Shown: piece after piece, positions 15,983 to 25,231 of the stretch | Numbering within the stretch: position 1 is the first letter of the stretch | Layout of the letters: each line of letters begins with the position of its first letter | Assembly: GCA_016201825.1 (NCBI GenBank) | Contig: JACQCD010000136.1 | Location: 1 to 46,236, forward strand | Source: Nitrospirota bacterium | Lineage (GTDB): Bacteria > Nitrospirota > Nitrospiria > 2-01-FULL-66-17 | DNA: 46,236 nt | Direction: 5' to 3' | Notes under the pieces: generated by a model | Seen by the model: the letters and a program-made list of their open reading frames with translations, nothing else | What the model was told of the DNA's origin: nothing | The model's database searches: none | Translations under genes and position numbers: made by a program

Positions 15983-18317
15983 CGAGTTGGTGAAAGCGGT
16001 GGATGTCGGCAGTTGGTCGGGAGACCGTGGTCGGCACGGTCGGTTTCACGAAGATCTCCACCGTTGACGCCCCCCCCGGTGCTGCAAGCTGGCCGGTTTT
16101 GGGATCGACCTTCGCAAAGACCACATCCTCCGGGATCGGGAAGCCTTGAACGGGGAGCTCCGACAGCGCCTCCTTCATGAACGTCACCCAGACGGGGAGC
16201 GCGACCGACGCGCCCGCCTCGCGATCCCCCAATGAACGCCGATCGTCGAATCCAACCCACACCCCGGCGGCAAGGTTCGGCGCGTACCCCACAAACCAGG
16301 CATCGGCGAACTCATTCGTCGTGCCGGTCTTCCCCGCGAGGGGACGTCCCAGCACGCGGGCCCGCGTACCGGTGCCGGACTGGATCACTTCTTCGAGCAT
16401 ATTGGTGATGACGTACGCCGTTTCACGCGAGATCACCACCGTGGGATTGGGCTCGTAGTGCGCGAGGACCGCCCCACCGTGATCGGTGACCGAGCGCAGC
16501 CCTCCCGGCTCTACGCGGCGGCCTTCGTCCGCGAACACCGCGAGCGCCGACGTGAGCTCCAGCAAGCCGACTCCCGACGTCCCTAACGCCAGCGAGAGAT
16601 CGTTGCCCAGCGGGCTGGTGATACCAACCCGGCGTGCAAACTCGGTCACGGTCGAGATCCCGATCTGCTCCAAGAGTTTCACCGTCGCGACGTTGCGCGA
16701 ATGGGCCAACGCCTCCCGCATCGTAATGGGTCCGTAAAAGCGATCTTCGTAATTGGTCGGCTTCCAGATTTTCTGAAGCACGGGGTCGTCGAAGATAACG
16801 GGCGAGTCCACCAAGATCGTGGAGGGCGTCAACCCTCGGTCGATCGCGGCCGCATAAATGATCGGCTTAAACGCCGATCCGGGTTGGCGTCGAGCCGACA
16901 CTGCGCGATTAAACTCGCTCCGCTTAAAATCGTAGCCGCCGACCATCGCCCGGATCCCTCCGGTCCTCGGGTCCACCGCCACCAGCGCCCCTTCCACCAC
17001 CGGTTCCTGTTCCAGCGCGAGCGCCAGCTTCCCATCCGGCTCCCGGCGAATCACTCGGACCAGGATCCGATCACCGACCGCAAACAGGTGGGATAGGCTG
17101 GCGGCAGATCGAACCTCCGCCGTCCTGAAATCGGGTGGCAGCAGACGCTTGCGGGCCCAGGCCGCGTCCTCGATCGCCAAGATCCCCGATGCGCCGGCAA
17201 CCGCGACCGTCGCCCGCTGGGCCGAGAGTTTGACAACCGTCCCCTCAACGATCTCACCCAGTTGGATCTGCGAAACGGGGCGCGCAGACGTTTTCGGCAC
17301 CCTCGAGTCTTCATTAAGCTTCACGTGACCCAGCGGGCCGCGGTAGCCCTGGCGCTTGTCGATGGCACGTAACCCTTCGCGTACCGCCTCTACCGCCGCC
17401 TTCTGCATGTCGATATTCAGGGTGGTGTAGACGTTCAACCCGCCCTTATAGACCATTTCCTCCCCGTAGGTTGCGGTCAACTGTTGGCGGAGGGATTCCA
17501 GAAAGTACGGAGCAATCTCTTCCGGGGCTTGGTACCTGGCAAAATACAGATCCTCCTGGTAGGCTTGGCGGAATTCCGCGTCGGTCACGAACTTCTCATC
17601 AAGCATCCGACGCAGCACGACGCCCTGCCGCGCCTTGGCCCGCTCCGGATAGAAATACGGCGAGTAATTACTGGGCGCTTTGGGCAGACCCGCGATGAAC
17701 GCCATCTCCGCCAGCGTCAGTTCGGCGACGTCCTTGCCGAAATAGGTTTTCGCCCCGGCCTGGACGCCATACGCGCCATGGCCGAAATAGATCTGGTTCA
17801 AATACATTTCAAGGATTTCGTCTTTGGAAAGAAGGCGCTCGATCTTGAGTGCCAGCAGAATTTCTCTGACCTTCCGCTTGAGGCTCTTTTCCTGCGTGAG
17901 AAACAGCGACCGAGCCAACTGCTGCGTGATCGTGCTGGCCCCCTCGCGCATCTCGAACGACGCCAGATCGACCAAGAGCGCTTTGGCGATCCGGATCAGG
18001 TCGAGGCCTTCGTGGTGGTAAAACCGCGAATCCTCGACCGCGATCACCGCCTGAATCAGTCGGGGAGGAATCTTTGAGAGCGGCGTCAGGACGCGCTTCT
18101 CGACGTAAAACTGACCGATCTGGCGGTTGTCATCGGCATAGACTCGGGTGACCAGACTCGGCTGGTAAGAGCGAAGCGCGGCGATATCCGGCAGATCGCG
18201 CGAAAGCAACCACACCGCCGCCGAGCCGGCAACCAGGAGGACCCCGGCGACCGTGGCCCCGACGAGCACCCACCGTCTAGCCCGGCGCCAGAGACCGCGC
18301 AGCCATCCCGGGCTCAC
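15969..18317 (-). CDS. mrcA: Penicillin-binding protein 1A (bifunctional PG synthase)
   Basis: 782 residues. It polymerises glycan strands and crosslinks peptides in the periplasm. An N-terminal signal-anchor (WVLVGATVAGVLLVAGSAAVWLL) is followed by the GT51 glycosyltransferase domain with EDSRFYHHEG, GASTITQQLAR and LEMYLNQIYFG. An OB-like insert and the transpeptidase domain follow, with the Ser-x-x-Lys motif in GSAFKP, HSRN for the SxN motif, and KTGTTNEFADAWFVGY for KTG. All active-site motifs are intact. The start is GTG at 18317, with GGAGG about 12 bases upstream. It ends in a clear terminator. The symbol is by class (also ponA). Confidence 0.95.
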   Translation of the reverse strand: MSPGWLRGLWRRARRWVLVGATVAGVLLVAGSAAVWLLSRDLPDIAALRSYQPSLVTRVYADDNRQIGQFYVEKRVLTPLSKIPPRLIQAVIAVEDSRFYHHEGLDLIRIAKALLVDLASFEMREGASTITQQLARSLFLTQEKSLKRKVREILLALKIERLLSKDEILEMYLNQIYFGHGAYGVQAGAKTYFGKDVAELTLAEMAFIAGLPKAPSNYSPYFYPERAKARQGVVLRRMLDEKFVTDAEFRQAYQEDLYFARYQAPEEIAPYFLESLRQQLTATYGEEMVYKGGLNVYTTLNIDMQKAAVEAVREGLRAIDKRQGYRGPLGHVKLNEDSRVPKTSARPVSQIQLGEIVEGTVVKLSAQRATVAVAGASGILAIEDAAWARKRLLPPDFRTAEVRSAASLSHLFAVGDRILVRVIRREPDGKLALALEQEPVVEGALVAVDPRTGGIRAMVGGYDFKRSEFNRAVSARRQPGSAFKPIIYAAAIDRGLTPSTILVDSPVIFDDPVLQKIWKPTNYEDRFYGPITMREALAHSRNVATVKLLEQIGISTVTEFARRVGITSPLGNDLSLALGTSGVGLLELTSALAVFADEGRRVEPGGLRSVTDHGGAVLAHYEPNPTVVISRETAYVITNMLEEVIQSGTGTRARVLGRPLAGKTGTTNEFADAWFVGYAPNLAAGVWVGFDDRRSLGDREAGASVALPVWVTFMKEALSELPVQGFPIPEDVVFAKVDPKTGQLAAPGGASTVEIFVKPTVPTTVSRPTADIHRFHQLDRGA

Positions 18318-18385
18318 CGTGTCAACCGCCCTCCGGTGGAGCGTTGCAATCTCGGACCGTCTGGTCGGGGCACACGCTCACCATG

Positions 18386-19912
18386 CTACGGGATGACCCG
18401 TCGATCCAAACTTCGATATTGGATCGCTTCGGACACATGAGCGGAGGACAGGCGATCGTGGTCGTCCAGATCCGCGATCGTCCGCGCCACCTTGAGTATC
18501 CGGTGATAGGCACGCGCCGACAGTCCCAGTTTCGTCATCGCGAGTTCAATGAGCCGCCGCGATTCAGGCCCGATCTCGCAGTGACGCTTTAACAGACGGG
18601 GGCGAAGTTGCGCGTTGCAAAAGACCCCATCGGCCTTATACCGATCCTGCTGCAGCGCCCGAGCGCGCGCCACCCGCGCCCGGACCGTCGCCGACTCGTC
18701 CCTCGGCCGATCCGCGGCTAGATCTTGAAACGGAACGGCCGGCACTTCCAGATGAATATCAATCCGATCAAGAAGGGGTCCGGAGACGCGCGATCGGTAT
18801 CGCTGGATTTGCGTGGGCGTGCACACGCATTGACGGGCACGATCCGTGAAATACCCACAAGGACAAGGGTTCATGGCTGCGACCAACATGAACTGCGCGG
18901 GATACGTGACCGACCCGGCGGAACGGGCGATCGTCACCCGACCTTGTTCCAATGGTTGCCTGAGCACTTCCAGCACGTTGCGTTTAAATTCCGGCAATTC
19001 GTCCAAAAACAGGACCCCGTGATGAGCTAAGCTGACCTCGCCGGGTTTCGGGATCTGGCCCCCTCCGATCAGACCGGCATCGGAAATCGTGTGGTGCGGA
19101 GATTGAAAGGGACGCGTCGCCAACAGCGGAGTATCTGCTGCAAGCAGCCCCATGACGCTGTGAATCTTCGTGCTCTCCAGCGCCTCGTCGAGAGTCATCC
19201 CGGGAAGAATCGTCATCAACCCACGGGCGAGCATGGTCTTTCCCGATCCGGGTGGGCCAACGAGCAAGATATTGTGCCCTCCGGCCGCCGCGACTTCCAG
19301 CGCACGCTTGGCGTGCTCTTGCCCCTTCACATCCCCGAAGTCGTCGCCTTCGCGAGCAGCGCCCGTACTCGGATTCGGGGATGCGGTTGGCTCCAGCGCC
19401 AACCTCCCGTCCAGAAACTCGATCACTTGCGGAAGGGTCTCGACACCGTAGACGGGAAGGCCGTCGACAATGGCGGCCTCCGAGGCGTTCTCTCGCGGGA
19501 GGATCAATCCGCGCATCCCACCCTTTTTCGCCGCCAACGCCATCGGGAGTCCTCCTCGGACAGGCCTGACGCGTCCATCCAAGGACAACTCCCCCACGAG
19601 GACGTACGGGGCCACGCGCTCCGGAGCCAACCCCCCTTCGGCGACCATAATGCCAATCGCCATCGGCAGATCAAACGCCGACCCTTCTTTTTTCACATCC
19701 GCGGGAGCGAGATTCACGGTAATCTTCTTGACCGGAAAGTTGAGCCCGGTGTTTTTGATGGCCGCGCGGACCCGGTCCCTGCTCTCCTTCACCGCCAAAT
19801 CGGGAAGGCCCACGATGGAAAACATCGGAAGCCCTTGCGCGATGTCGACCTCGACGTCCACGAGGTAACCGTCAAGGCCGTACACCGCGCTGCTCACGAC
19901 CTTCGCCAGCAT
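18386..19912 (-). CDS. comM: YifB/ComM family Mg-chelatase-like AAA+ protein
   Basis: 508 residues. The N-terminal Lon-substrate-like domain (about 1-165) contains [18 protein letters not shown]. The AAA module has Walker [14 protein letters not shown] and Walker B ([10 protein letters not shown]), the CPCGY cysteine region lies further on, and the C-terminal helical domain ends with [18 protein letters not shown]. ComM homologues are hexameric helicases that help branch migration during natural transformation. Its presence fits pilin genes elsewhere in the window but does not prove competence. The ATG at 19912 follows AAAGGAT and gives [15 protein letters not shown], the family N-terminus. 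The 31 upstream codons of the ORF track are rejected. Confidence 0.93.
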   Translation of the reverse strand: MLAKVVSSAVYGLDGYLVDVEVDIAQGLPMFSIVGLPDLAVKESRDRVRAAIKNTGLNFPVKKITVNLAPADVKKEGSAFDLPMAIGIMVAEGGLAPERVAPYVLVGELSLDGRVRPVRGGLPMALAAKKGGMRGLILPRENASEAAIVDGLPVYGVETLPQVIEFLDGRLALEPTASPNPSTGAAREGDDFGDVKGQEHAKRALEVAAAGGHNILLVGPPGSGKTMLARGLMTILPGMTLDEALESTKIHSVMGLLAADTPLLATRPFQSPHHTISDAGLIGGGQIPKPGEVSLAHHGVLFLDELPEFKRNVLEVLRQPLEQGRVTIARSAGSVTYPAQFMLVAAMNPCPCGYFTDRARQCVCTPTQIQRYRSRVSGPLLDRIDIHLEVPAVPFQDLAADRPRDESATVRARVARARALQQDRYKADGVFCNAQLRPRLLKRHCEIGPESRRLIELAMTKLGLSARAYHRILKVARTIADLDDHDRLSSAHVSEAIQYRSLDRRVIP

Positions 19913-20055
19913 GACGTGATCCTTTAGGGATCTGGAAGGCAGAACATGGGACAGCCAGAAATCACCGCAGTCTATCCCCTCATGCACGCGGGCGCAGTGT
20001 ATCACACCCCGGGGCGGGTTTCACAGATCTCGCAGATCGGAGCGGGAGGATAGAG

Positions 20056-20607
20056 CTACGGTGCCGTCTGGCCGCTCGACTGGTTCAACTCAGTGACCAC
20101 GTTGGACTGAGTCGTGCCCACGGCGTCCTGGATCGTGAAATGTCCCGAAACCGGCGCCGATGCGACCCCCGCTTGATCGATCAGTACGGCGTCGAAGTTC
20201 AGCGTCCCGAGGTCCGGTATCCTAACCCCTGCGCGAAAGACTCTCTGTCCCCCCGTGCTGGCCGCCACGTCGGGTGCTACGGTTGCCAAATCCACATCGG
20301 CCTGACTAGAAAGGATTGGAACATCGAGAGTGGCAAAGACCAACGATAGCGTCGCAGGTTTTTGAAGAGCCGTGAAGGCTAGGGTGATATCGATGGTAAC
20401 TAGACGCGCGGGAAGTTCGGGGGATCCGGGTATCGGGACGGGGGAACCGTATTGCTCCACACTCACCCGCGTCAATTCAGGCGAAGTCCCCGCCGAGGAG
20501 AGCTCCTGTGGCAGACTACCACCACACCCGACCAGCCACAAGAGCAGGAGCGCACCCATCGGCCCTCCAAGCCGTCGAACCCCGCCCGTTGGGATCACAA
20601 ATCTCAT
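20056..20607 (-). CDS. Small lipoprotein of unknown function
   Basis: 183 residues. A basic N-terminus and hydrophobic stretch end in the lipobox LVGC (LLLLWLVGCGG, about residues 20-30), so lipidation and membrane anchoring are predicted. The mature part is probably beta-rich, with repeated strand-like segments (RLVTIDITLAFTAL, ATLSLVFATLDV). I recognise no family. It shares a general style with the FN3 lipoprotein at 24.3 kb: a short lipobox protein that uses polar beta-sheet sequence. The neighbours comM and patatin give no functional hint. Confidence 0.7.
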   Translation of the reverse strand: MRFVIPTGGVRRLGGPMGALLLLWLVGCGGSLPQELSSAGTSPELTRVSVEQYGSPVPIPGSPELPARLVTIDITLAFTALQKPATLSLVFATLDVPILSSQADVDLATVAPDVAASTGGQRVFRAGVRIPDLGTLNFDAVLIDQAGVASAPVSGHFTIQDAVGTTQSNVVTELNQSSGQTAP

Positions 20608-20684
20608 AGCCCACTTTAAACCACCGCGGACCGCCGTGTAAAGCAGCGCGACTCTTCGGTAGGATCAGCGGTGAGAGCGAAAAG

Positions 20685-21590
20685 TTAGATGTAGGGACAG
20701 AATTCGCCCTGGAGGGTCGCAGACGGCAGGTCAGCCCCCACTTGCGTCAAGGCGGCGCTTCCATCCTCGAACCCCAGCTCCAACGCCCGGTTGATCTGGA
20801 GTTTCTTATGAAAATCCATGAAGCCCAGCCCCAGGGTCTTCGACGGCTGGATGACCGTGAGATCGACGAATTTATAGCTGGTCCCATTCGCGGTGAGATT
20901 GATCCGTCTGGCTAACTCGATATCGACCAGCATATTCGAACGCTGAGCAAGATTCATAACCTGGATTGCCCACTCCAGATTATTGCGAGCCACCCGCCGG
21001 TGATCCTCGGGATGGTCACACAGCACCGCATAAATGCGCTCAGCGCCGGCTGAGATCGCCGGTTTTAGAGGCCACACCGTCGCGCCCAAATCCACATATT
21101 CGTGCCCATTCATCACGACCGGTGGAAACACCAACGGAATCGAGGTGCTGGCCAACAACGCCCGGTGGAGATCTGGGAAGTGATTGTCGAATCGCTCGAC
21201 GCGGTGGAGTGTCTGGTTGTAGCAGGTCACGATCAGCCTCTGCGGGCTGGATCTGACCCTCGCCAAATCGACATTCTGGGTGATCAACCGAGCCAGCGGA
21301 TCAGCACTGTATGCCGGGTACCGATACGGCCTGATAAAAGACAAGAAAAACTGCACGCGCGAACGCAGACCGTATACCTGCGCGGGAGTCAGCCCTCGCC
21401 AGATTTCGCCAAGACGCTCCTGTTCACCAGCGACCACCATCGCGGCAACAAGAGCACCCACGGAGGTGCCGCACACAATTTCGGGGTGGAGCTCTCGCCG
21501 AGCGAATGCGAGTGCCACCCCGGCGTTGTATGCGCCTCGCGCACCGCCGCCGGAAAATACCAGTGCTGTTTTCGATTGGATCGCGCCCAC
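20685..21590 (-). CDS. Patatin-like phospholipase family protein
   Basis: 301 residues. The oxyanion-hole glycine-rich motif SGGGARGAYNAGV is near residues 13-25 and the nucleophile elbow GTSVG near 41-45. The second dyad residue is expected in a DGG/DGA motif. Here the matching sequence is YVDLGATVWPLKPAI, so the Asp is kept but the following Gly is Leu and the loop is one residue shorter than usual. Patatins are Ser-Asp lipid acyl hydrolases. The start is GTG at 21590, without a strong ribosome site. It is 92 bases downstream of the ParA-like gene on the same strand. Confidence 0.88.
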   Translation of the reverse strand: MGAIQSKTALVFSGGGARGAYNAGVALAFARRELHPEIVCGTSVGALVAAMVVAGEQERLGEIWRGLTPAQVYGLRSRVQFFLSFIRPYRYPAYSADPLARLITQNVDLARVRSSPQRLIVTCYNQTLHRVERFDNHFPDLHRALLASTSIPLVFPPVVMNGHEYVDLGATVWPLKPAISAGAERIYAVLCDHPEDHRRVARNNLEWAIQVMNLAQRSNMLVDIELARRINLTANGTSYKFVDLTVIQPSKTLGLGFMDFHKKLQINRALELGFEDGSAALTQVGADLPSATLQGEFCPYI

Positions 21591-21682
21591 CGAGAAGCCC
21601 GTCGTACAAGGTACCCCGACGATGGACCGTTGTCAACGGCAGGCGGTTTCAGCTTTTCTTCTGCCGGCGCCAAAAGGCGGCG

Positions 21683-22813
21683 CTACATGGGGACCACCTG
21701 AGGCTCTCCGCCGGATCGTGCAGCAACCGCGTGATCCTTCACCATGGTGACCGTGAGCGCCTCAACCACGACGACCGAGCTCTGTCCTCCCAACGTGTCC
21801 TGGGCCACGACGCTGTTCTGCGGATCCTCCCGCCACTCATCGTCCACCACGAACTTATACTGGTAACTACCGGGCCCAAGAAACACGAACTTCTTCCAGA
21901 GACCGCCTTCATCCTTGAGGCTGAGGACATCTCGGTCAGGAATCCACCCGTTGAAATCTCCGGCCAATTTAACATCGTGGGCACCCGGGGCGTTGATGGC
22001 AAAGAGCACGCCCGATCGCGACAGGGGCCCGAGTCCGGTTTGACGATCTTTTTCGCGGCCACGTTCGATCGAGATGACCTCACGCGCCAGCGCCATATAG
22101 TCTTTAAACCCGGTGGACTCCGGCGCGTACTCAGTGATCGGAAGGCCCAGACCCGCCGCCTCTCGGAGCTTATCGTTGAGGTTGATCGCCGTGGCAAGGG
22201 TCACATCACTGAACCGCTCGCGCATTTTGAGCAAAATTTCTTTCGCGTAACCCGCTCGCCGATCCACTTTGGTCGGAAGAATCCGCACCGAAATTTCGTG
22301 GCCGATCTTTTCTCCGATCAACTTGATCGTTTCCGAGAGCTTCACGACCCCTTGCAGGGAGAAGAAACTGGTCTCAACGGGAACAATTGCCTCCTGGCAA
22401 GCGATCAGCGCATTAAAGGTCAGTAATCCTACGCTCGGAGGGCAATCGATCAACACATAGTCATACGGCTCCTGGAGCGCAGCGATACGGGACGCCAACT
22501 GGCGTTCTCGCTCTGGAGTGCCTGCAAGGAATTGCTCAATCGCGCTTAAGGCGATATTGGACGGGGCCAAAGACAAGCGGGGGAGGACCTGTGTAATCAC
22601 CTCATCGAGTGTCGCTTCACCACTCAAGACCTCATACATGCCCCGCTCGGCCTCTTCCGGCTTAATACTGAGACCCAGGGTTGCGTGCGCCTGTGGATCC
22701 AGATCGATGAGCAAGACATTGCGCGATTGCGCGGCTAGACACGCCGCGAGGTTGATGGCCGTGGTCGTTTTTCCACATCCGCCTTTTTGATTAACGATCG
22801 CGATCACACGCAT
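21683..22813 (-). CDS. ParA/Soj-type ATPase fused to AMPK-type glycogen-binding domain
   Basis: 376 residues. The N-terminal 255 or so form a complete ParA ATPase: deviant Walker A NQKGGCGKTTTAINLA with signature lysine, switch DLDPQAHATLGL, and Walker B YVLIDCPPSVGLLT. From about residue 280 to 355 there is an E-set fold like the AMPK beta/isoamylase N-terminal (CBM48) domain, with VKLAGDFNGW and SYQYKFVVDDEWREDP. No parB follows. ParA proteins position chromosomes or other cargo; CBM48 domains bind alpha-glucans or mediate protein contacts. The ATG at 22813 follows GGGAGG and replaces the longer ORF-track start. Linking carbohydrate state to positioning is speculation. Confidence 0.88.
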   Translation of the reverse strand: MRVIAIVNQKGGCGKTTTAINLAACLAAQSRNVLLIDLDPQAHATLGLSIKPEEAERGMYEVLSGEATLDEVITQVLPRLSLAPSNIALSAIEQFLAGTPERERQLASRIAALQEPYDYVLIDCPPSVGLLTFNALIACQEAIVPVETSFFSLQGVVKLSETIKLIGEKIGHEISVRILPTKVDRRAGYAKEILLKMRERFSDVTLATAINLNDKLREAAGLGLPITEYAPESTGFKDYMALAREVISIERGREKDRQTGLGPLSRSGVLFAINAPGAHDVKLAGDFNGWIPDRDVLSLKDEGGLWKKFVFLGPGSYQYKFVVDDEWREDPQNSVVAQDTLGGQSSVVVVEALTVTMVKDHAVAARSGGEPQVVPM

Positions 22814-23135
22814 CGTCCGACCTCCCTGGTGGAGACGACTCCTGAGTAACGAATCGTCTGATTCAAACCTCCATATCCATCGGCAAGAGCGACTCACCTT
22901 TACTTATTCTTGAGCGGGTTACCTAGTTAGTAACACCTCCCTTCATCCCGCGTCTTAAAAAATACTTATTTTAATTCAATAGCTTAGTATATGACATTAT
23001 CCAATTAGCATAACCGCTCGATGAAGTCAAGAACAAACACCAATAATCACAAATTTGTTTAGAATCTATTTTGTTATTTTTTTCTGTTGCAATACTTGGG
23101 AGGGAGGCTATGGTATCTGTGGAGCGAACTTCAGA
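22814..23135. other. AT-rich intergenic region upstream of ParA-like gene
   Basis: No gene is seen. About 200 bases (22,900-23,100) are strikingly AT-rich against the GC-rich neighbours, with runs such as TTATTTTTTTCTG. A small palindrome GTTAC-CTAGTTA-GTAAC lies at about 22,919-22,935. Only weak promoter-like hexamers facing the ParA gene can be made out (for example TTGACT then TAATTG at 17 bases). I see no DnaA boxes and no parS-like site. It may be the ParA regulatory region or a relic of acquired DNA. Confidence 0.5.
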
Positions 23136-24125
23136 CTAGGGGGCGTTCATGGGAACCGGGTCTCCAACTTCAAAACCAAGATCCTGGACCATGCGGATTG
23201 CATCTGCGGCCGCTTGACCGGGGGTTGTCAAATACCCTTCGATAAAGAGCGAGTTGCCGGGATAAAGAGCGAGGGGTTGAAGGCTCCGGAGATTGACCTC
23301 GCGGCCTCCTGCCACTCGAATCTCGGTTTTTGGAAGCATGAAGCGGAATAAGCAGAGAATCTTCAAGCAACGCCACGGCGTTAAGTCCTTTACATCCGCG
23401 AGTGGGGTGCCGGCGACGGGGTGGAGGAAATTCACGGGTACCGAATCGACCGCTAATCCCCGCAGCACACTGGCAACTTCGATGAGATCATGGTCGGTCT
23501 CGCCCATCCCGGCCAAGACCCCGCTACACGTCGCAAGACGGGCGGCCTGAGCCGCTTCCACCGTGGCCACGCGGTCGGCGAACGAGTGGGTCGAGCAGAT
23601 CGCCGGATAATAGCGCGCACTTGTATTCAGATTATGATTGACGCGGTCGACCCCAGCAGCTTTTAATTGCTGCGCCTTTTCCAACGTCAGCAACCCCAGC
23701 GAACAACACACCTCGATCGGCACCTCGGCCTTAATCGCCTCGACGGCTGCGACGATCCGCTCGATTTCGGGAGTCGTGGCTCCGCGTGCGCTGATCACCA
23801 GGCAGAACCGATGGGCTCCTGCGCGATGGGCCTTGCGGGCAGCTTGCAGCATCTCGTCCATGGAACGGAGGGGATAGCGGTCAATCTCCGTGGTGGACAT
23901 CGAGGACTGCGAGCAGTACCCGCAGTCTTCCGGACAGAACCCGCTTTTCGCGTTCATCAGAACATGGAACTGAACCCGCGTCCCGAATGTCGCTCTACGG
24001 ACCCGAAATGCCGCCCCCAAGAGATCGAAAAGATCTTCCGCGGGGGCCTGTAAAACACCGAGGGCCTGCTCGGTCGTCAGCAGATTTCCGGCCAGTGAGC
24101 ACTCCGCAATTGTCTGATAATCCAT
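23136..24125 (-). CDS. bioB: Biotin synthase
   Basis: 329 residues. It inserts sulfur into dethiobiotin by radical SAM chemistry. The radical SAM cluster motif is CPEDCGYCSQS (CxxxCxxC) near residue 65, followed by conserved segments VNHNLNTSARYY, GMGETDHD and NFLHPVAGTPL. The ATG at 24125 follows GGGGGAACG and begins MDYQTIAECSLAG; the 23 upstream codons in the ORF track are discarded. No other biotin genes are adjacent. The aminotransferase at 43.2 kb should not be read as bioF. It is divergent from the FN3 lipoprotein. Confidence 0.96.
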   Translation of the reverse strand: MDYQTIAECSLAGNLLTTEQALGVLQAPAEDLFDLLGAAFRVRRATFGTRVQFHVLMNAKSGFCPEDCGYCSQSSMSTTEIDRYPLRSMDEMLQAARKAHRAGAHRFCLVISARGATTPEIERIVAAVEAIKAEVPIEVCCSLGLLTLEKAQQLKAAGVDRVNHNLNTSARYYPAICSTHSFADRVATVEAAQAARLATCSGVLAGMGETDHDLIEVASVLRGLAVDSVPVNFLHPVAGTPLADVKDLTPWRCLKILCLFRFMLPKTEIRVAGGREVNLRSLQPLALYPGNSLFIEGYLTTPGQAAADAIRMVQDLGFEVGDPVPMNAP

Positions 24126-24165
24126 CGTTCCCCCGGATTCTGATGCCACGTCAATCTTGGGCGTA

Positions 24166-24194
24166 CGTATACGCTTTTCACGTCGATTTTTCAA
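24166..24194 (-). promoter_or_regulatory. Probable sigma-70 promoter for bioB
   Basis: On the reverse strand TTGAAA (24194-24189) and TATACG (24171-24166) are separated by 17 bases, matching five and four of six consensus positions. The start would be about 35-40 bases before the bioB ATG. No BirA-like operator palindrome is apparent in this gap. Confidence 0.5.
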
Positions 24195-24268
24195 CCACGT
24201 TTCTAGAGCAATCGATTTTCTCTCGCGCGAGACCGAATATCTCGCAATCTCTATGTGTCGTTGTGAAT

Positions 24269-25213
24269 ATGAGGCACGCCATACGATCGTTTTGCGCCTT
24301 GGCGGTTGCGGCGATCGCGATCGGGTGTGGAGCTAATCTTCCCCCCGAAGTTCCCGCCGACAGCACCGTCCCGGTAGACGCTTCGCAGGGATGCGCGCTC
24401 ACAGGCACTAACCTGGACTTTAACGTGACGTCTCAGGGCTCCACCCTCTTCTGGGCCACCGATCCGCAGATCAAACTCCCCCAAGATCAAGCCAAGGCGA
24501 AGCTGTTGTTCGATGTCCCGGATGACCAGCTCCCCTCGGGCGTACTCTCCGCCCAGATTCGGATTGCCCCCGAACCTGACGGCAACCTTCCCGCAGGTGG
24601 CCACATCGATACCGCGTTTCGGATCACCGCAATCACCCCATCCGATTTAACGGGGTTCTCCGGGGGAGGACCAACACCCATAACCCTCACCATTCGCTAC
24701 GACCCGGTCGCATGCAGTATTGCTCCGGAGGCCGAAGCCAAGTTCGTCCTCGGGCGGCTTAATGAAAGCGGCGCGTGGACGGAGGTGTGCGGCGACACCG
24801 CCAACGTCACCGACCACGAGGTCTCGTGTGACAATTCCGACCTCAGCTTCGGCGTGTTCGCCGTCATCCCCAAGGGCACGGGCATTCTCAACGACCCGGA
24901 TCCCCCCTTCTTTCCCGAGACGGTGGCGGTGTCTTTAACAGGCACCCCCTGCTACGCCTGTGTCCCTCCCTATGTCCTGCTGGAGTGGAGTCCGGCCTCG
25001 GACGGAACGGGGAGCGGAGTCAGAGGGTACCGGATCTATGTCGACGGTAATCGGGATACCTTTGTGGCCAATGTGACCGGAAACCCCACGATCAAATTCG
25101 CCTTTACTCCAACAGGGACTGTGGATATCAAACAGCCCCATCTCTACCAGATCACCGCCGTCGACAATGCGGACAATGAGTCGCCGCTTTACGGAGCGCT
25201 GCGCCTCCCCTAG
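24269..25213 (+). CDS. Lipoprotein with C-terminal fibronectin type III-like domain
   Basis: 314 residues. The signal peptide MRHAIRSFCALAVAAIAIGC ends in a lipobox (AIGC), so the mature protein starts at Cys20. The middle is beta-rich without a family I recognise. The last 100 residues look like an FN3 domain (PYVLLEWSPASDGTGSGVRG, then YQITAVDNADNES). This ATG is preferred to the long upstream ORF-track frame, which runs antisense through bioB. It lies 18 bases before the TPR/ExbB/ExbD cluster on the same strand and may be its first gene. It is probably surface or periplasm facing, with a binding or scaffold role. Confidence 0.75.
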   Translation: MRHAIRSFCALAVAAIAIGCGANLPPEVPADSTVPVDASQGCALTGTNLDFNVTSQGSTLFWATDPQIKLPQDQAKAKLLFDVPDDQLPSGVLSAQIRIAPEPDGNLPAGGHIDTAFRITAITPSDLTGFSGGGPTPITLTIRYDPVACSIAPEAEAKFVLGRLNESGAWTEVCGDTANVTDHEVSCDNSDLSFGVFAVIPKGTGILNDPDPPFFPETVAVSLTGTPCYACVPPYVLLEWSPASDGTGSGVRGYRIYVDGNRDTFVANVTGNPTIKFAFTPTGTVDIKQPHLYQITAVDNADNESPLYGALRLP

Positions 25214-25231
25214 CCGCGACGCAGGGTTGAT

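Noticed and set aside
16380-16402. parS-like sequence (GTTTCACGCGAGATC)
   Set aside because: Only about half matches the parS palindrome and it lies in conserved PBP1A coding sequence.
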